64,000 bases of DNA from Pseudomonas sp. C2B4 (GTDB taxonomy: Bacteria > Pseudomonadota > Gammaproteobacteria > Pseudomonadales > Pseudomonadaceae), in contig NZ_JABFMU010000002.1 of the NCBI RefSeq assembly GCF_013359695.1, positions 1 through 64,000 on the forward strand, given 5' to 3'. Numbering within the stretch: the first letter of the stretch is position 1; the number at the start of each line of letters is the position of its first letter. Below the pieces are notes generated by a model, which saw only the letters and a list, made by a program, of their open reading frames with translations, searched no databases and was not told the DNA's origin. Positions 63,894-64,000 of the stretch are shown piece after piece. A program made the position numbers and the translations under genes.

Positions 63894-63986
63894 TTCGCGA
63901 GCAGGCTCGCTCCCACAGTGGATAGGTTTTGGCCGCAAATTTTGCGGTCAACGGATAACCCAGTGGGAGCGAGCCTGCTCGCGAAT
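63894..63986. repeat. REP doublet
   Basis: TTCGCGAGCAGGCTCGCTCC and GTGGGAGCGAGCCTGCTCGC after the TM2 gene stop. The spacer contains CCGCAAATTTTGCGG, itself a 15-base dyad, giving an additional small hairpin. Confidence 0.9.
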
Positions 63987-64000
63987 GCAGGCGACGCAGT

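Overview
The window is chromosomal DNA of a Pseudomonas of the fluorescens group. Three things support this: gene content and order closely parallel the P. aeruginosa PAO1 segment that runs from rpiA/ilvA to pilT (about PA0330 to PA0395); codon use is G+C-rich; and at least 17 intergenic loci carry the fluorescens-type REP doublet built on GGGAGCGAGCCTGCTCGCGA. I see no rRNA, tRNA, CRISPR array, prophage or transposase.

Layout. 1-10.3 kb is core metabolism: rpiA, ilvA, a small membrane protein, a HAD phosphatase, rppH-ptsP, an NRDE protein, a TauE/SafE permease and lgt-thyA. 10.4-19.9 kb is accessory: an A+T-rich orphan secreted/β-sandwich-like protein, the divergent cadR/cadA cadmium-zinc efflux pair with its MerR-type operator, and a phosphonate cluster (LysR regulator, three-part 2-aminoethylphosphonate-type ABC transporter, and an HD-domain PhnZ-like oxygenase with no PhnY partner nearby). 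20-28.3 kb holds a paired GTPase (DUF3482) and membrane protein (DUF2868), folA, a cystine transporter, a phosphorylcholine-phosphatase-like HAD enzyme and ilvD.

28.5-31.1 kb is an A+T-rich cassette wedged between ilvD and rlmI, and is the most unusual part of the window. Read on the minus strand it runs: a good sigma-70 promoter, a 5'-UTR hairpin, a 22-codon gene with a strong RBS (peptide ending HHHAMLCTPK), a strong hairpin terminator, a stand-alone SagB-type flavin dehydrogenase, and an MFS exporter broken by a single frameshift. This is the architecture of a minimal ribosomal peptide (RiPP-like) locus, though a histidine-rich attenuator leader is a real alternative.

31.2-46.8 kb carries rlmI, an HDOD protein, mutM, a ferredoxin, coaD, the laoA-laoB-laoC / laoR long-chain alcohol oxidation locus, a sulfurtransferase, an AraC regulator, a YheT-like hydrolase, rsmD and a pair of M16 peptidases (one active-site bearing, one not). 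47.1-51.3 kb is the ftsY-ftsE-ftsX-rpoH cluster, with a probable AlgU-type promoter before rpoH. 51.5-64 kb is core again: mtgA, DUF423, thiS-thiG-trmB, DUF3392, hemW-rdgB-DUF4426-metW-metX, yggT-proC-yggS, pilT (without pilU next to it), an NlpC/P60 peptidase and a tandem TM2 membrane protein. Function calls come from reading motifs in translated sequence; no database search was run.
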